From Bacteroidales bacterium (GTDB lineage: Bacteria; Bacteroidota; Bacteroidia; Bacteroidales; UBA12077): 64,000 nt of DNA. Both the position numbers and the translations under genes were made by a program. This document shows, in pieces, positions 56,197-64,000 of the stretch; position 1 is the first letter of the stretch; every line of letters begins with the position of its first letter. The notes beneath the pieces were generated by a model, which saw nothing but the letters and a program-made list of their open reading frames with translations, did no database searches and had not been told where the DNA came from. Where the stretch lies: contig JAEINU010000001.1 of assembly GCA_016342685.1 (NCBI GenBank), forward strand, positions 888,169-952,168, read 5' to 3'.

Positions 56197-57234
56197 ATGT
56201 TTAGATTCGGAAACCCAACATATTTATACATACTTTTAATAATACCTTTATTAATTGTTTTATTTGCAATAGCACAGCATTTTAAAAAGAAAGCTTTGGC
56301 AAAATTTGGTGATATGAGCGTTATTGAGCAGCTTATGCCATTTGTTTCAAAAAGCCGACCATTGCTAAAATTTATCTTTCTAAGCCTTGCAATTATCTCT
56401 ATTATTTTTGCTTTGGCTGATCCGCAATTTGGATCAAAACTTGAAAAAGTAAAACGAAAAGGAGCTGAAATTATAATTGCTTTAGATGTTTCAAATAGTA
56501 TGCTAGCTGAGGATATTAAACCTAATAGATTGGAAAGAGCAAAACAAGCAATTTCTAAATTAGTGAATAAAATGGAGAATGATCGTATTGGCTTAATTGT
56601 TTTTGCTGGTGATGCATATATTCAAGTGCCGGTAACATCGGATTATTCGGCGGCAAAAATGTTTTTATCCTCAATAAATACGAATATTGTTTCGAAGCAA
56701 GGAACCGCAATTGGTTCTGCAATTGATTTAGCTATGAATTCTTTTACACCTGAAAGTGAAATGGAAAAAGCTTTAATCGTTATTACCGATGGAGAAAATC
56801 ATGAAGATGATGCTATTAAAGCAGCTGAAATAGCCCATGATAAAGGAATTACAATTCATACGATTGGAATGGGAAGCCCAGAGGGTGCGCCTATTCCTTT
56901 AAAGAGAACATCAGGACAAGATGGATTCCAGAAAGATAACGAAGGTAATACTGTTGTTAGTAGATTAGATCAAGCAGCTTTGCAAGAAATTGCATCTGTT
57001 GCAGGAGGTGTTTTTATACGAGCGAATAATACTCAAACTGGTTTAAATAAACTATTTGATCGTATTAATAGCATGGAAAAGAAAGATATGGAAGAAAAAA
57101 TTTATACGGATTTTGAGCATCGTTTTCAATATTTATTGGGTATTGCTCTTTTCTTTATCCTTTTAGATATTTTTATTCCTGAACGAAAAAGTAAATGGTT
57201 TAAGAATTTTAATCTTTTTAAAATTAACGAGTAA
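56197..57234 (+). CDS. batB: BatB, von Willebrand A membrane protein
   Basis: This 345-residue paralogue of BatA has N-terminal helices (about 7-26 and 57-74), a VWA domain with MIDAS DVSNS (IIALDVSNSMLAEDI), GTAIGSAIDLAM and VITDGENHEDDA, and a C-terminal helix (about 307-326). An AGGA lies five bases upstream of the ATG. The BatA-BatB tandem reflects duplication; they may form a heteromer. The stop is separated from the batC start by 2 bases. Confidence 0.95.
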   Translation: MFRFGNPTYLYILLIIPLLIVLFAIAQHFKKKALAKFGDMSVIEQLMPFVSKSRPLLKFIFLSLAIISIIFALADPQFGSKLEKVKRKGAEIIIALDVSNSMLAEDIKPNRLERAKQAISKLVNKMENDRIGLIVFAGDAYIQVPVTSDYSAAKMFLSSINTNIVSKQGTAIGSAIDLAMNSFTPESEMEKALIVITDGENHEDDAIKAAEIAHDKGITIHTIGMGSPEGAPIPLKRTSGQDGFQKDNEGNTVVSRLDQAALQEIASVAGGVFIRANNTQTGLNKLFDRINSMEKKDMEEKIYTDFEHRFQYLLGIALFFILLDIFIPERKSKWFKNFNLFKINE

Positions 57235-57236
57235 TC

Positions 57237-57965
57237 ATGAGGTGGTTTAAAATATTACTGATATATACTTTTGCAATGATCGCAGTTACAGCGGTCGCAC
57301 AGAAAGAACGTAAATATTTACGTCAAGGAAACAGTGAGTTTGAAGATGCTAATTATCAAAACTCAGAAGTTTCGTATCGCAAAGCCGTTGATCTTGAGGA
57401 AAATAAAACCCATCAGCCTGCTTTCAATGTTGGCGATGCTCTTTATAAGCAGGAAAAGTACGAGGATGCAATTGCTCAATTTGAAAGCATTGCTGATTTA
57501 GATCTGTCGAAAGAGGAAAAAGCGATGATCTACCATAATTTAGGAAACTCGTTGTTGCAAAGTAATAAATTGAAGGAAAGTGTCGACGCATACAAAAAAG
57601 CTTTAAAGAATAATCCAAATGATTTAGACACTAAATATAATTTGGCTTATGCTCAGAAAAAATTAGAACAACAGCAAAAGCAAGATCAAAATAAGGATAA
57701 GAACGAGGATCAAGATAAAAAAGATCAAAACCAAGATCAGCAAGATCAGGATCAGAATAAAGATCAACAAGATCAAAATAAAGATAAGAATAAACAAGAT
57801 CAGCAAGATCAAAAAGAACAACAGCAGCAGCAAAAGCAACAAATATCTAAGGAAGATGCAGAACGAATTTTGCAGGCTATAGCTAATGATGAGAAAAAAA
57901 CTCAGCAAAAAGTGAAAGAGGAAAAAGCTGCTGCAACGAAGGTTAAAACCGAAAAAGAATGGTAA
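57237..57965 (+). CDS. batC: BatC, TPR protein with Gln/Asp/Lys repeat tract
   Basis: This 242-residue periplasmic protein has a signal peptide (about 1-21), TPR repeats (about 28-140; YRKAVDLEENKTHQPAFNVGDALYKQEKYEDAIAQF, then YHNLGNSLLQSNKLKESVDAYKKAL) and a low-complexity tract of Q, D, K and N (about 145-200). It ends in a conserved tail, ISKEDAERILQAIANDEK, with KEKEW-like basic end. The tract is encoded by imperfect GATCAR hexamers. It likely serves as a flexible linker between TPR and tail. Operon position supports BatC. Confidence 0.93.
   Translation: MRWFKILLIYTFAMIAVTAVAQKERKYLRQGNSEFEDANYQNSEVSYRKAVDLEENKTHQPAFNVGDALYKQEKYEDAIAQFESIADLDLSKEEKAMIYHNLGNSLLQSNKLKESVDAYKKALKNNPNDLDTKYNLAYAQKKLEQQQKQDQNKDKNEDQDKKDQNQDQQDQDQNKDQQDQNKDKNKQDQQDQKEQQQQQKQQISKEDAERILQAIANDEKKTQQKVKEEKAAATKVKTEKEW
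57664..57843 (+). repeat. GATCAR-type imperfect hexamer array inside batC
   Basis: Many units of GATCAA, GATCAG or GATAAG are interspersed with AAA and CAA codons and end in CAGCAGCAG. It encodes a Gln/Asp/Lys linker. The array is in frame, and its length is free to vary by six without breaking the gene. Confidence 0.85.
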
Positions 57966-57991
57966 TCATTTAATTAGTAATTATAATTAAT

Positions 57992-59809
57992 ATGAAACGT
58001 TGGTATTTTATAATTTTAATCATATTTGCAAAATGTACATTTGCTCAAGATGTATCATTTAAAGCATTGGCACCTGAGGTTGTGGAAGTCGGACAACAGT
58101 TCAGACTCACATATTCAGTGAACGCAAAAGCTCAAAATTTCTCGGCACAAGCAGTTAACGGAATAAATGTTTTGGCAGGGCCAAGTACTTCACAATCAAA
58201 CAATGTTAGTATTGTTAACGGAAAGGTTACTCAAAATTTTGAATTAAGATATACTTACATTGTGCAAGCAATGAAAGAAGGCAATTTTACAATTCCTTCA
58301 GCTGAAGTTATAGTAGAAGGAAAAGTGTATAAGTCCAATCCTCTTAAAATAGAAGTGATTAAGGGAAATGCCGCCCAAAATAAGAAATCAGTAAATGCAG
58401 CAGGTATTAATCAAGCTCAAGCAAATAACTCAACTCAGGTTTCCAAAGATGATTTATTTTTAAAGGTTTTAGTTAACAAAACAAAGGTGCATCGAGAGGA
58501 ACAAGTTATTGTTACAGTGAAACTATATTCACGTTTAAGGGTTACACAATTGGGTGCGCCAAAGTTTCCAGCTTTTGATGGATTTGTTTCTGAAAGAATA
58601 AAGCTTCCACCTTTAAATAGTTTAAATGAGGAGCGTATAGGCAATGATATTTATTTAACTGGAGTATTGGAAAAGTTTATTCTTTATCCTCAAAAAACAG
58701 GGGATCTCAATATTGGTAATTATTCTCAAGATATTTTTTACCATAAGTCAACAAATAGAAGATCGCGAAATATGTTTGATGATTTATTTGGAATGGTTGA
58801 GACTGAAAAAATAAATGTTTTAAGTAATGATGCAATAATTCACGTTTCCTCGCTGCCATCAAATAAACCTTATAATTTCTCAGGAGCTGTTGGTAAATTA
58901 AAATTGACAGCATCCATAGACAATAATAGTGTTAAAACGAATGATGCGATTAATCTTAAAGTAAAACTATCTGGATCTGGAAATATAAAGTATATCAATC
59001 CTTTGGAAATAGAGTTTCCTTCGGATTTTGATGTGTATGACCCTAAAATAAATGATAATATAAAATATTCAGAACAAGGAGCTATAGGAAATAAGTCCTT
59101 TGAATATCTTATGATTCCAAGACATGCTGGCGACTTTACAATTCCTGCATTTAGTTTTACTTATTTCGATACAGAACAGGATCAGTATAAAACAGAAAAA
59201 GCAGGACCATTTAAAATTACAGTTGCTAAATCAGAGGGAGATACAACTGTTACCGTATCATCGGTATTTAATAAAGAAGATGTTCGTTTTTTTGGTAAAG
59301 ATATTCGATTTATTAAAAAGAATGAGAATCCTTTAAAGCCAATTAATAAATTCTTTTTTGGATCCTTAGGATTTTACTTAGTTTATATAATCGGATTTTT
59401 AATTTTTATTACCGTATTCATTTTTCGAAAAAAGATGATGAAACAAAATGCAAATGTGATGTTGGTTAAAAATAAGAAGGCTAATAAATTTGCACGCAAA
59501 CGTTTAAATAAAGCTTCAGGATTTATGAAGCAAAATCAGAACGAATCATTTTATGAGGAGTTAGTAAAAGCTTTATGGGGATATATTAGCGATAAGTTGG
59601 GAATCCCGGTTGCTGATCTTTCGAAAGATAACGCTCGTAATGAAATGATAACAAGAGATGTAGATCAAGAATACATAGAACAAGTTTTAAGTATTATTGA
59701 TAGATGCGAATATGCGCGTTATGCTCCAGATACGGCAGAGACCAAAATGGATGTTTTATATAACGATGCTATAAAGGTGATAAGTAAATTACAACAAAAA
59801 CTGAAATAG
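57992..59809 (+). CDS. batD: BatD, large periplasmic/membrane protein
   Basis: This 605-residue protein has a signal peptide (about 1-19, KCTFA-QD) and several beta-sandwich modules. The first starts VSFKALAPEVVEVGQQFRLTYSVNAKAQNF; a second at about 150-290 has VNKTKVHREEQVIVTVKLYSR; a third is at about 300-415. One membrane helix follows (about 462-482, GFYLVYIIGFLIFITVFIF), then a cytoplasmic tail (KFARKRLNKA through YARYAPDTAETKMDVLY). Architecture and position match BatD/BAM-type oxygen tolerance proteins. The extracytoplasmic modules probably bind envelope proteins. It starts 27 bases after batC. Confidence 0.94.
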   Translation: MKRWYFIILIIFAKCTFAQDVSFKALAPEVVEVGQQFRLTYSVNAKAQNFSAQAVNGINVLAGPSTSQSNNVSIVNGKVTQNFELRYTYIVQAMKEGNFTIPSAEVIVEGKVYKSNPLKIEVIKGNAAQNKKSVNAAGINQAQANNSTQVSKDDLFLKVLVNKTKVHREEQVIVTVKLYSRLRVTQLGAPKFPAFDGFVSERIKLPPLNSLNEERIGNDIYLTGVLEKFILYPQKTGDLNIGNYSQDIFYHKSTNRRSRNMFDDLFGMVETEKINVLSNDAIIHVSSLPSNKPYNFSGAVGKLKLTASIDNNSVKTNDAINLKVKLSGSGNIKYINPLEIEFPSDFDVYDPKINDNIKYSEQGAIGNKSFEYLMIPRHAGDFTIPAFSFTYFDTEQDQYKTEKAGPFKITVAKSEGDTTVTVSSVFNKEDVRFFGKDIRFIKKNENPLKPINKFFFGSLGFYLVYIIGFLIFITVFIFRKKMMKQNANVMLVKNKKANKFARKRLNKASGFMKQNQNESFYEELVKALWGYISDKLGIPVADLSKDNARNEMITRDVDQEYIEQVLSIIDRCEYARYAPDTAETKMDVLYNDAIKVISKLQQKLK

Positions 59810-59826
59810 AATAGGAGATAACAGAT

Positions 59827-60582
59827 ATGAAAAAGATACTATTTTTTATCGTTTCTATAACATCGGTTCTGTATTTGAATGCTCAGGAAACAGATAATTT
59901 ATTAGAAAAAGCGAATAGCTTATTTATAGATGGTAAATATCAGGAAGCTTCAGAAACTTATGAGAATATTCTCAAACTTGGTTATGAATCATCGGATTTA
60001 TATTACAATTTAGGAAATGCATATTATAAACAGAATGTTATTTCGCAATCAATTTTGAATTACGAAAAAGCATTACTTCTTGCTCCAAACGACGACGATA
60101 TAAAATATAATCTCGAACTATGCAATCGATTGGTAATTGATCAAATTGAAACTTTACCAGTGTTTTTTATCACTGGATGGATTCGAAATTTGAGGAATCT
60201 TTTCTCATCGGATTTGTGGGCTGCGATTAGTATTGTATTATTTACATTGGCATTAACCTTCATTTCATTTTATTTTTACAGTAAAGGCATTAGTTTTAAG
60301 AAATTATCGTTTTGGCTCGGCTTTGTACTAGCAGTATTTTCATCTATTTCTTTTGTTTTTTCAAATCAACAAAAGAATACTATTATATCCGGAAAAACAG
60401 CAATTGTTCTGAGTCCTTCAGTTACGGTAAAAAGCTCTCCAGATGCAAGTGGAACCGATTTATTTGTTATTCACGAAGGTACAAAAGTTTCTATCGATGA
60501 TAATATATCAGAGTGGAGCGAAATTAAACTTAGCGATGGTAGCAAAGGATGGATAAAACTTGAAGATTTGGGTATTATATAG
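59827..60582 (+). CDS. batE: BatE, TPR and SH3 membrane protein
   Basis: This 251-residue protein has a signal peptide (about 1-19), TPR units (about 22-100; LLEKANSLFIDGKYQEASETYENILKLG and LYYNLGNAYYKQNVISQSILNYEKALLL), two membrane helices (about 133-155 and 160-180) and a C-terminal bacterial SH3 domain (about 190-250; VKSSPDASGTDLFVIHEGTKV, WSEIKLSDGSKGWI). This is the standard BatE layout. A GGAG lies about 10 bases before the ATG. It ends the bat operon; 173 AT-rich bases without a recognised terminator follow. Confidence 0.94.
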   Translation: MKKILFFIVSITSVLYLNAQETDNLLEKANSLFIDGKYQEASETYENILKLGYESSDLYYNLGNAYYKQNVISQSILNYEKALLLAPNDDDIKYNLELCNRLVIDQIETLPVFFITGWIRNLRNLFSSDLWAAISIVLFTLALTFISFYFYSKGISFKKLSFWLGFVLAVFSSISFVFSNQQKNTIISGKTAIVLSPSVTVKSSPDASGTDLFVIHEGTKVSIDDNISEWSEIKLSDGSKGWIKLEDLGII

Positions 60583-60755
60583 TTGCTTATATAATTCTAA
60601 CCTTTGTTGGAATCATTCTATATTATTATAAAATTCTAAACTTTAATTTAACAATTCTTCTCATTTTTTAAAGATTTAGTATATTAATGTGCTGAAAGCT
60701 ATATGTAAACAAATGCATATCGATTTTGGAATTAATAAACTTAAACTATTTTAAT

Positions 60756-61097
60756 ATGAGACCCTTTAAAGGACTTTTTCCACTTGCAACATGGCTTATG
60801 CGCTTTAGTGTTGTATTTTTTGTTTTAACTAGATACTGGAATACGTTTGTACAGTTCAATTTTCAAAGTATCTTATTTTATGTATCTGCAATATTTATTG
60901 TATTTACAGTTTTACTATTTATAGGCGGTTTTCTTCATAAAAGTAACCTAACGGTTTTTTCATCATTCATATTAATTTTAGTTACGGGTTACCATGCTTT
61001 CTTAAATTTAGAATCGAGATTAGATCATAATTTTGCCGTATTTGTTGTCCTTGGTTCTATTTATGTATACTTTTTAACTACTGGTAATAAAAAGTAA
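60756..61097 (+). CDS. Small integral membrane protein of the AOR operon
   Basis: This 113-residue protein is almost entirely hydrophobic, with about four membrane helices (roughly 8-25, 35-57, 65-82 and 90-107). I do not recognise a family. The ATG at 60756 is preferred over an upstream TTG at 60726. It lies 6 bases before the ferredoxin gene. It might anchor the redox proteins or hold haem, but only His54 (FLHKS), His75 (GYHAFL) and His86 (LDHNF) are obvious candidate ligands, so this is speculation. Confidence 0.75.
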   Translation: MRPFKGLFPLATWLMRFSVVFFVLTRYWNTFVQFNFQSILFYVSAIFIVFTVLLFIGGFLHKSNLTVFSSFILILVTGYHAFLNLESRLDHNFAVFVVLGSIYVYFLTTGNKK

Positions 61098-61103
61098 TTC
61101 TTT

Positions 61104-61775
61104 ATGAGTAACTATAAAATTTATACCCGAAGGCATTTTCTTCAGGATGTTACTTTGGGAGGTGGAGGATTAATAATTCTTGGTGCATTAGGCTTTCGAA
61201 TATTTAAAGATCAAGAAAGAAATCTAATTAAAGCTATTAGTATTGATTTTGAGAAATGTGCAGGATGTCGAACTTGCGAAACTGTTTGTTCAGCATTTAA
61301 TAATCCTATTACAATAGATGGAGAACAAATGAATGGATTAGGAAATCCGTATTTATCAAATATTAAAGTTCATCATTTTAATCCGGATGTAGATGTTCCG
61401 GTAACTTGCGCCTTATGTGATGATACTCCTTGTATCAACGCTTGCCCTGTTTCCCCTGATTTAATTACAGGACGAAAAGCATTATATCGTGATAATAATA
61501 TGACGATAAAGAATGATATTGAACGTTGTATAGGATGCAAGCAATGTGCAAAAGCATGTGAAAATTTACGAGGCGGAATAATCCATCCAAATCCTATTAC
61601 AAACAAGCCAGAACGAATGTGTACATTATGTGATGGTAATCCGAGTTGTGTTGATAATTGTCCGTTCGGAGCTTTGGCATATGTTGAAATGCCTATTGAT
61701 CGTGATTTAGAGAACTTGGCACCTGCTAAAATTGCAGAAAAGCTTATTGAACAACTGTATCAATTAAATGTTTAA
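61104..61775 (+). CDS. Four-cluster [4Fe-4S] ferredoxin subunit with Tat-type N-terminus
   Basis: This 223-residue iron-sulfur protein has 16 cysteines in four sets (C52/55/58/62, C102/105/110/114, C142/145/148/152 and C173/176/182/186), enough for four [4Fe-4S] clusters, as in DmsB/PhsB and E. coli YdhY. The N-terminus reads TRRHFLQ (8-14) followed by a Gly/Leu hydrophobic stretch (18-31), a good twin-arginine signal. It precedes an aldehyde:ferredoxin oxidoreductase by 6 bases and would be its electron partner. The Tat signal implies periplasmic or membrane-anchored location, while the AOR subunit has no signal of its own. Confidence 0.93.
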   Translation: MSNYKIYTRRHFLQDVTLGGGGLIILGALGFRIFKDQERNLIKAISIDFEKCAGCRTCETVCSAFNNPITIDGEQMNGLGNPYLSNIKVHHFNPDVDVPVTCALCDDTPCINACPVSPDLITGRKALYRDNNMTIKNDIERCIGCKQCAKACENLRGGIIHPNPITNKPERMCTLCDGNPSCVDNCPFGALAYVEMPIDRDLENLAPAKIAEKLIEQLYQLNV

Positions 61776-61781
61776 AAAATC

Positions 61782-63596
61782 ATGGCTATTAAAGGATATT
61801 ACGGAAAGTTACTAGATATAAATCTTACGACAGGGGAAATAAAGAAAACAGAAATACCAGAAGAAGATATTAAGAGATTTATTGGAGGACGAGGTTTAGG
61901 GACAAAAATTCTTTGGGATAAACTTCCAAACCCGGGAGTTGACCCTTTTTCACCCGAAAATGCGCTTTTATTTATGCCAGGACCTTTTTCTGGCTTACCT
62001 ATTCCATCATCATCACGAACATGTGTTGTGACAAAATCTCCCCGCACTTCGGCGATAAATACAAAATATAAACATGGTTCGACGGTAAGTTATTCAAATA
62101 TGGGTGGATTTTTCGGACCTGAAATTAAATTCGCAGGTTACGATGGGATTTGTGTTACGGGGAAAGCAGATAAACCTGTATATATAAAGATTGAAGACGA
62201 TAAAGTTGAGATTCTTGATGCTACCAAATTCTGGGGCATGGGAACTGAAGAGCTTGATAATGCTCTAATTGATGAATTAGGCGATCGAAAATTTGAGTCG
62301 TGTTATATTGGTCCTGCAGGAGAAAATCTGGTACCAATGGCTTGTATTTTAAATACTGCAGCGAGAGCAGCTGGTCGGGGAGGAACAGGTAGTGTTATGG
62401 GCTCTAAGAATCTTAAAGCAATTGCAGTAAAAGGAACACAATCACCGAAGTTGGGTGATCATAAAAAATACTTGGAATTACTATCACAAGTTAGAATATC
62501 ATTTCGAGATGATAATAAAGACTCATTAAAATGGTGGCGTTATGGAGGAACTGCTAATGCTTTAGAAAGCTCAAGTAAAAATGGAACTCAAGCGGTTAAA
62601 AATTACAGTGAGGGCACGTATGAAGAGATCGAAAAAATTGGAACAGAGGCAAATCGAGAAAAAGTATGGAAACGCGATTTTGCTTGTTTTTCCTGTGCTT
62701 TGGCATGTAAAAAATCAGGAATAGCAAAAGGATCATACAGTGTTATGGTTCACGATGGTCCGGAATATGAAACAGGTACAATGTTGGGTGCCAATCTTTT
62801 AATTTCCGATTTAACAGGATTGCAAAAGTTAATAGCCGTTTCCGACGATTATGGAATTGATATTATTTCTGTTGGAAACACAATAGGTTTTCTAATGGAA
62901 GCTTACGAAAAAGGAATTATTGATAAGAGTGATCTAGATGGAATGTCATTAAATTGGGGCGATGTACAGGCATCATTAGAAATGATTCGTAAAATATCTA
63001 CTAAAGAAGGAATTGGAGAGCAAGCATCTAAAGGCGTGAAATATCTTGCAGAACATTTAGGACATGATTCTCATAAGTTTGCAATACATGTAAAAGGTCA
63101 TGAATTAGCAGCATGGAACGTTCCTGTGAACTCAGATTATTGGAGTATAACTTACGCAACAAGTAATCGTGGTGCATGTCATATGAATGGAGGCTCCCCA
63201 GAAAGTCAAGATTTAGCTGCACTGCGAGATTCAATTGCAGCATGCAGTTTTGCCAGTAGTTGGTACAAAGAAGAGTTAAGTTATTCTCAGTTTCTTTCTG
63301 TCATTACTGGATTAGAATGGACAGAAGAAGATTTTGCAAAGGCTGGGACACGAATCTTTACTTTAGAGAAAATGTTTAATTATCGCGAAGGTTTTAACAT
63401 TGAAGATGACACATTACCTCCTAAGTTTTTCGAGAACAAATTTACGGTTGGCGATCATAAAGGCGCAATTGTCAACAGAAGTGAATTTAAACGGAATCTG
63501 CGCGATTATTACAAATTGCGTGCTTGGGATACAAGAACATCTAAACCTAAAGATGAAACTTTAAAAGATCTTGATCTTGATTTTACAATTGCTTAG
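61782..63596 (+). CDS. aor: Aldehyde:ferredoxin oxidoreductase family enzyme (tungstopterin)
   Basis: This 604-residue enzyme of the AOR family binds a tungsten- or molybdenum-bispterin and one [4Fe-4S] cluster. Cluster ligands are probably C302, C305 and C309 (CFSCALAC) plus C488 (SIAACSF). Pterin-binding signatures are AGRGGTGSVMGSKNLKAIAV (197-216) and YATSNRGACHMNG (458-470). Members oxidise aldehydes to acids with ferredoxin as acceptor, or run in reverse. The ferredoxin subunit precedes it. The pair resembles E. coli YdhY-YdhV, whose substrate is unknown. No molybdopterin biosynthesis gene is in the window. Confidence 0.95.
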   Translation: MAIKGYYGKLLDINLTTGEIKKTEIPEEDIKRFIGGRGLGTKILWDKLPNPGVDPFSPENALLFMPGPFSGLPIPSSSRTCVVTKSPRTSAINTKYKHGSTVSYSNMGGFFGPEIKFAGYDGICVTGKADKPVYIKIEDDKVEILDATKFWGMGTEELDNALIDELGDRKFESCYIGPAGENLVPMACILNTAARAAGRGGTGSVMGSKNLKAIAVKGTQSPKLGDHKKYLELLSQVRISFRDDNKDSLKWWRYGGTANALESSSKNGTQAVKNYSEGTYEEIEKIGTEANREKVWKRDFACFSCALACKKSGIAKGSYSVMVHDGPEYETGTMLGANLLISDLTGLQKLIAVSDDYGIDIISVGNTIGFLMEAYEKGIIDKSDLDGMSLNWGDVQASLEMIRKISTKEGIGEQASKGVKYLAEHLGHDSHKFAIHVKGHELAAWNVPVNSDYWSITYATSNRGACHMNGGSPESQDLAALRDSIAACSFASSWYKEELSYSQFLSVITGLEWTEEDFAKAGTRIFTLEKMFNYREGFNIEDDTLPPKFFENKFTVGDHKGAIVNRSEFKRNLRDYYKLRAWDTRTSKPKDETLKDLDLDFTIA

Positions 63597-63609
63597 AATA
63601 TAAATAACG

Positions 63610-63757
63610 AGGATGTCCTCTAAAAAGAAGAAAAGTCATTCATCTTTATGCTTCGTATAAGAAAACTCCGACAAATTCAGGGTGACAAATAGATAGTAAT
63701 CAATATTTCACACTGAACTTGTCGAAGAGTAGTCTTTAAGAAAGACTTTGAACATCC
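63610..63757. repeat. Nested inverted-repeat element, copy 2
   Basis: This is a diverged copy of the element at 28770. Inner arms 63669-63687 and 63706-63724 match as complements at 16 of 19 positions. The core CACTGAACTTGTCGAAG parallels CATTGAGCCTGTCGAAG of copy 1, and the left flank (AGAAAAGTCATTCAT region) also aligns. The outer arms (GGATGTCC near 63611, AACATCC near 63751) are weaker. It again lies between two convergent genes. Confidence 0.7.
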
Positions 63758-63770
63758 GAATTTATCCTAA

Positions 63771-64000
63771 TTAAGGAATTTGATTTTCAAATAATTTAAA
63801 TGGATTCACCTTACTAAGATTCATACTAAATCTTATGCGTTCGTAGAATTTGTCAAATACAGCATCGCTATAATCATTTAATTGCTTAGACATAAATAAT
63901 GGTAATGAAACTATTATTGATTTGCCTGCAATTCGATACTGAATTCCACATTCCCATGCAAATTTTTCAGAGTTTTCATATGTCATATAATCGTCGGGGG
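63771..64000 (-). CDS. C-terminal part of an unidentified protein, cut by the window edge
   Basis: About 75 codons on the minus strand, open to the window edge, end at 63771. The visible part includes WECGIQYRIAGKSIIVSLPLFMSKQLNDY and IRFSMNLSKVNPFKLFENQIP. Alternating strands ending in a basic/aromatic tail look like the C-terminal domain of a large Bacteroidota envelope protein, possibly the end of an M1-type metallopeptidase or a barrel, which I recall only loosely. No catalytic motif is present in the piece. Confidence 0.55.
   Translation of the reverse strand, partial: PDDYMTYENSEKFAWECGIQYRIAGKSIIVSLPLFMSKQLNDYSDAVFDKFYERIRFSMNLSKVNPFKLFENQIP

Noticed and set aside
57663-57908. Leu-rich 81-codon frame on the minus strand
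   Set aside because: It is the antisense of the batC Gln/Asp/Lys repeat; its composition follows from the hexamer array and batC is clearly the real gene.
1-64000. tRNA, rRNA or CRISPR loci
   Set aside because: No cloverleaf-like GC-rich stretch, rRNA signature or regularly spaced direct repeat was noticed in any intergenic region.

Overview
The window is AT-rich, densely coded bacterial DNA. Several traits point to a member of the phylum Bacteroidota, most likely a marine, facultatively anaerobic relative of Marinilabiliales/Marinifilaceae; this placement is inferred from gene content and no marker gene was compared. The traits are a complete Bacteroides-type aerotolerance (bat) operon, DUF3108, DUF4197 and DUF5020 proteins, many large PAS/GAF hybrid histidine kinases, few Shine-Dalgarno sites, and TAnnTTTG-like promoter boxes. 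Redox genes fit an oxygen-sensing or oxygen-tolerating anaerobe: rubredoxin, a flavodiiron protein, an EFR1 ferredoxin, an aldehyde:ferredoxin oxidoreductase and a Crp/Fnr regulator. I see no rRNA, tRNA, CRISPR array, prophage or transposase.

Layout. 1-5.5 kb: rubredoxin end, TetR regulator, subtilisin-like protease, asparaginase-type lipoprotein and an LTA-synthase-like sulfatase-fold membrane enzyme. 5.5-8 kb: a PAS/GAF hybrid kinase. 8.2-19.7 kb: dihydroorotate-dehydrogenase-like protein, a DnaQ/GIY-YIG/Cys-cluster nuclease fusion, small envelope proteins, EFR1 ferredoxin, a purine permease with a Tsx-like porin, a Crp/Fnr regulator, OsmC, MscS and an omega-amidase. 19.7-28.8 kb: a RelA/SpoT homologue with a degenerate hydrolase domain, envelope proteins, flavodiiron protein, thioesterase, SagB-type oxidoreductase, MalY-type aminotransferase and an outer-membrane protein. 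28.9-34 kb (minus strand): FtsX/MacB-like permease, a HAMP-GAF sensor with no output domain, and truA.

34.2-51.6 kb is the most distinctive part: 17 kb of signal transduction genes on one strand. A five-PAS kinase and NarL-type regulator pair is followed by CheW, CheR-TPR, CheW, a CHASE3 chemoreceptor, CheA-REC, CheB and a REC-GAF-GAF-PAS-kinase-REC protein, then another PAS/GAF kinase. The Che genes have the same components as the Pseudomonas Wsp pathway. The slot of the Wsp output enzyme (a GGDEF diguanylate cyclase) is filled by a double-receiver hybrid histidine kinase. I infer a chemosensory pathway that feeds a phosphorelay rather than a flagellar motor or c-di-GMP.

51.8-60.6 kb: moxR, a small secreted protein, DUF58, a membrane protein and batA-batE, all on the plus strand. 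60.8-63.6 kb: a small membrane protein, a Tat-type four-cluster ferredoxin and an aldehyde:ferredoxin oxidoreductase, probably one redox operon. Two diverged copies of a nested inverted-repeat element (28770-28907 and about 63610-63757) each fill the gap between the 3' ends of convergent genes.
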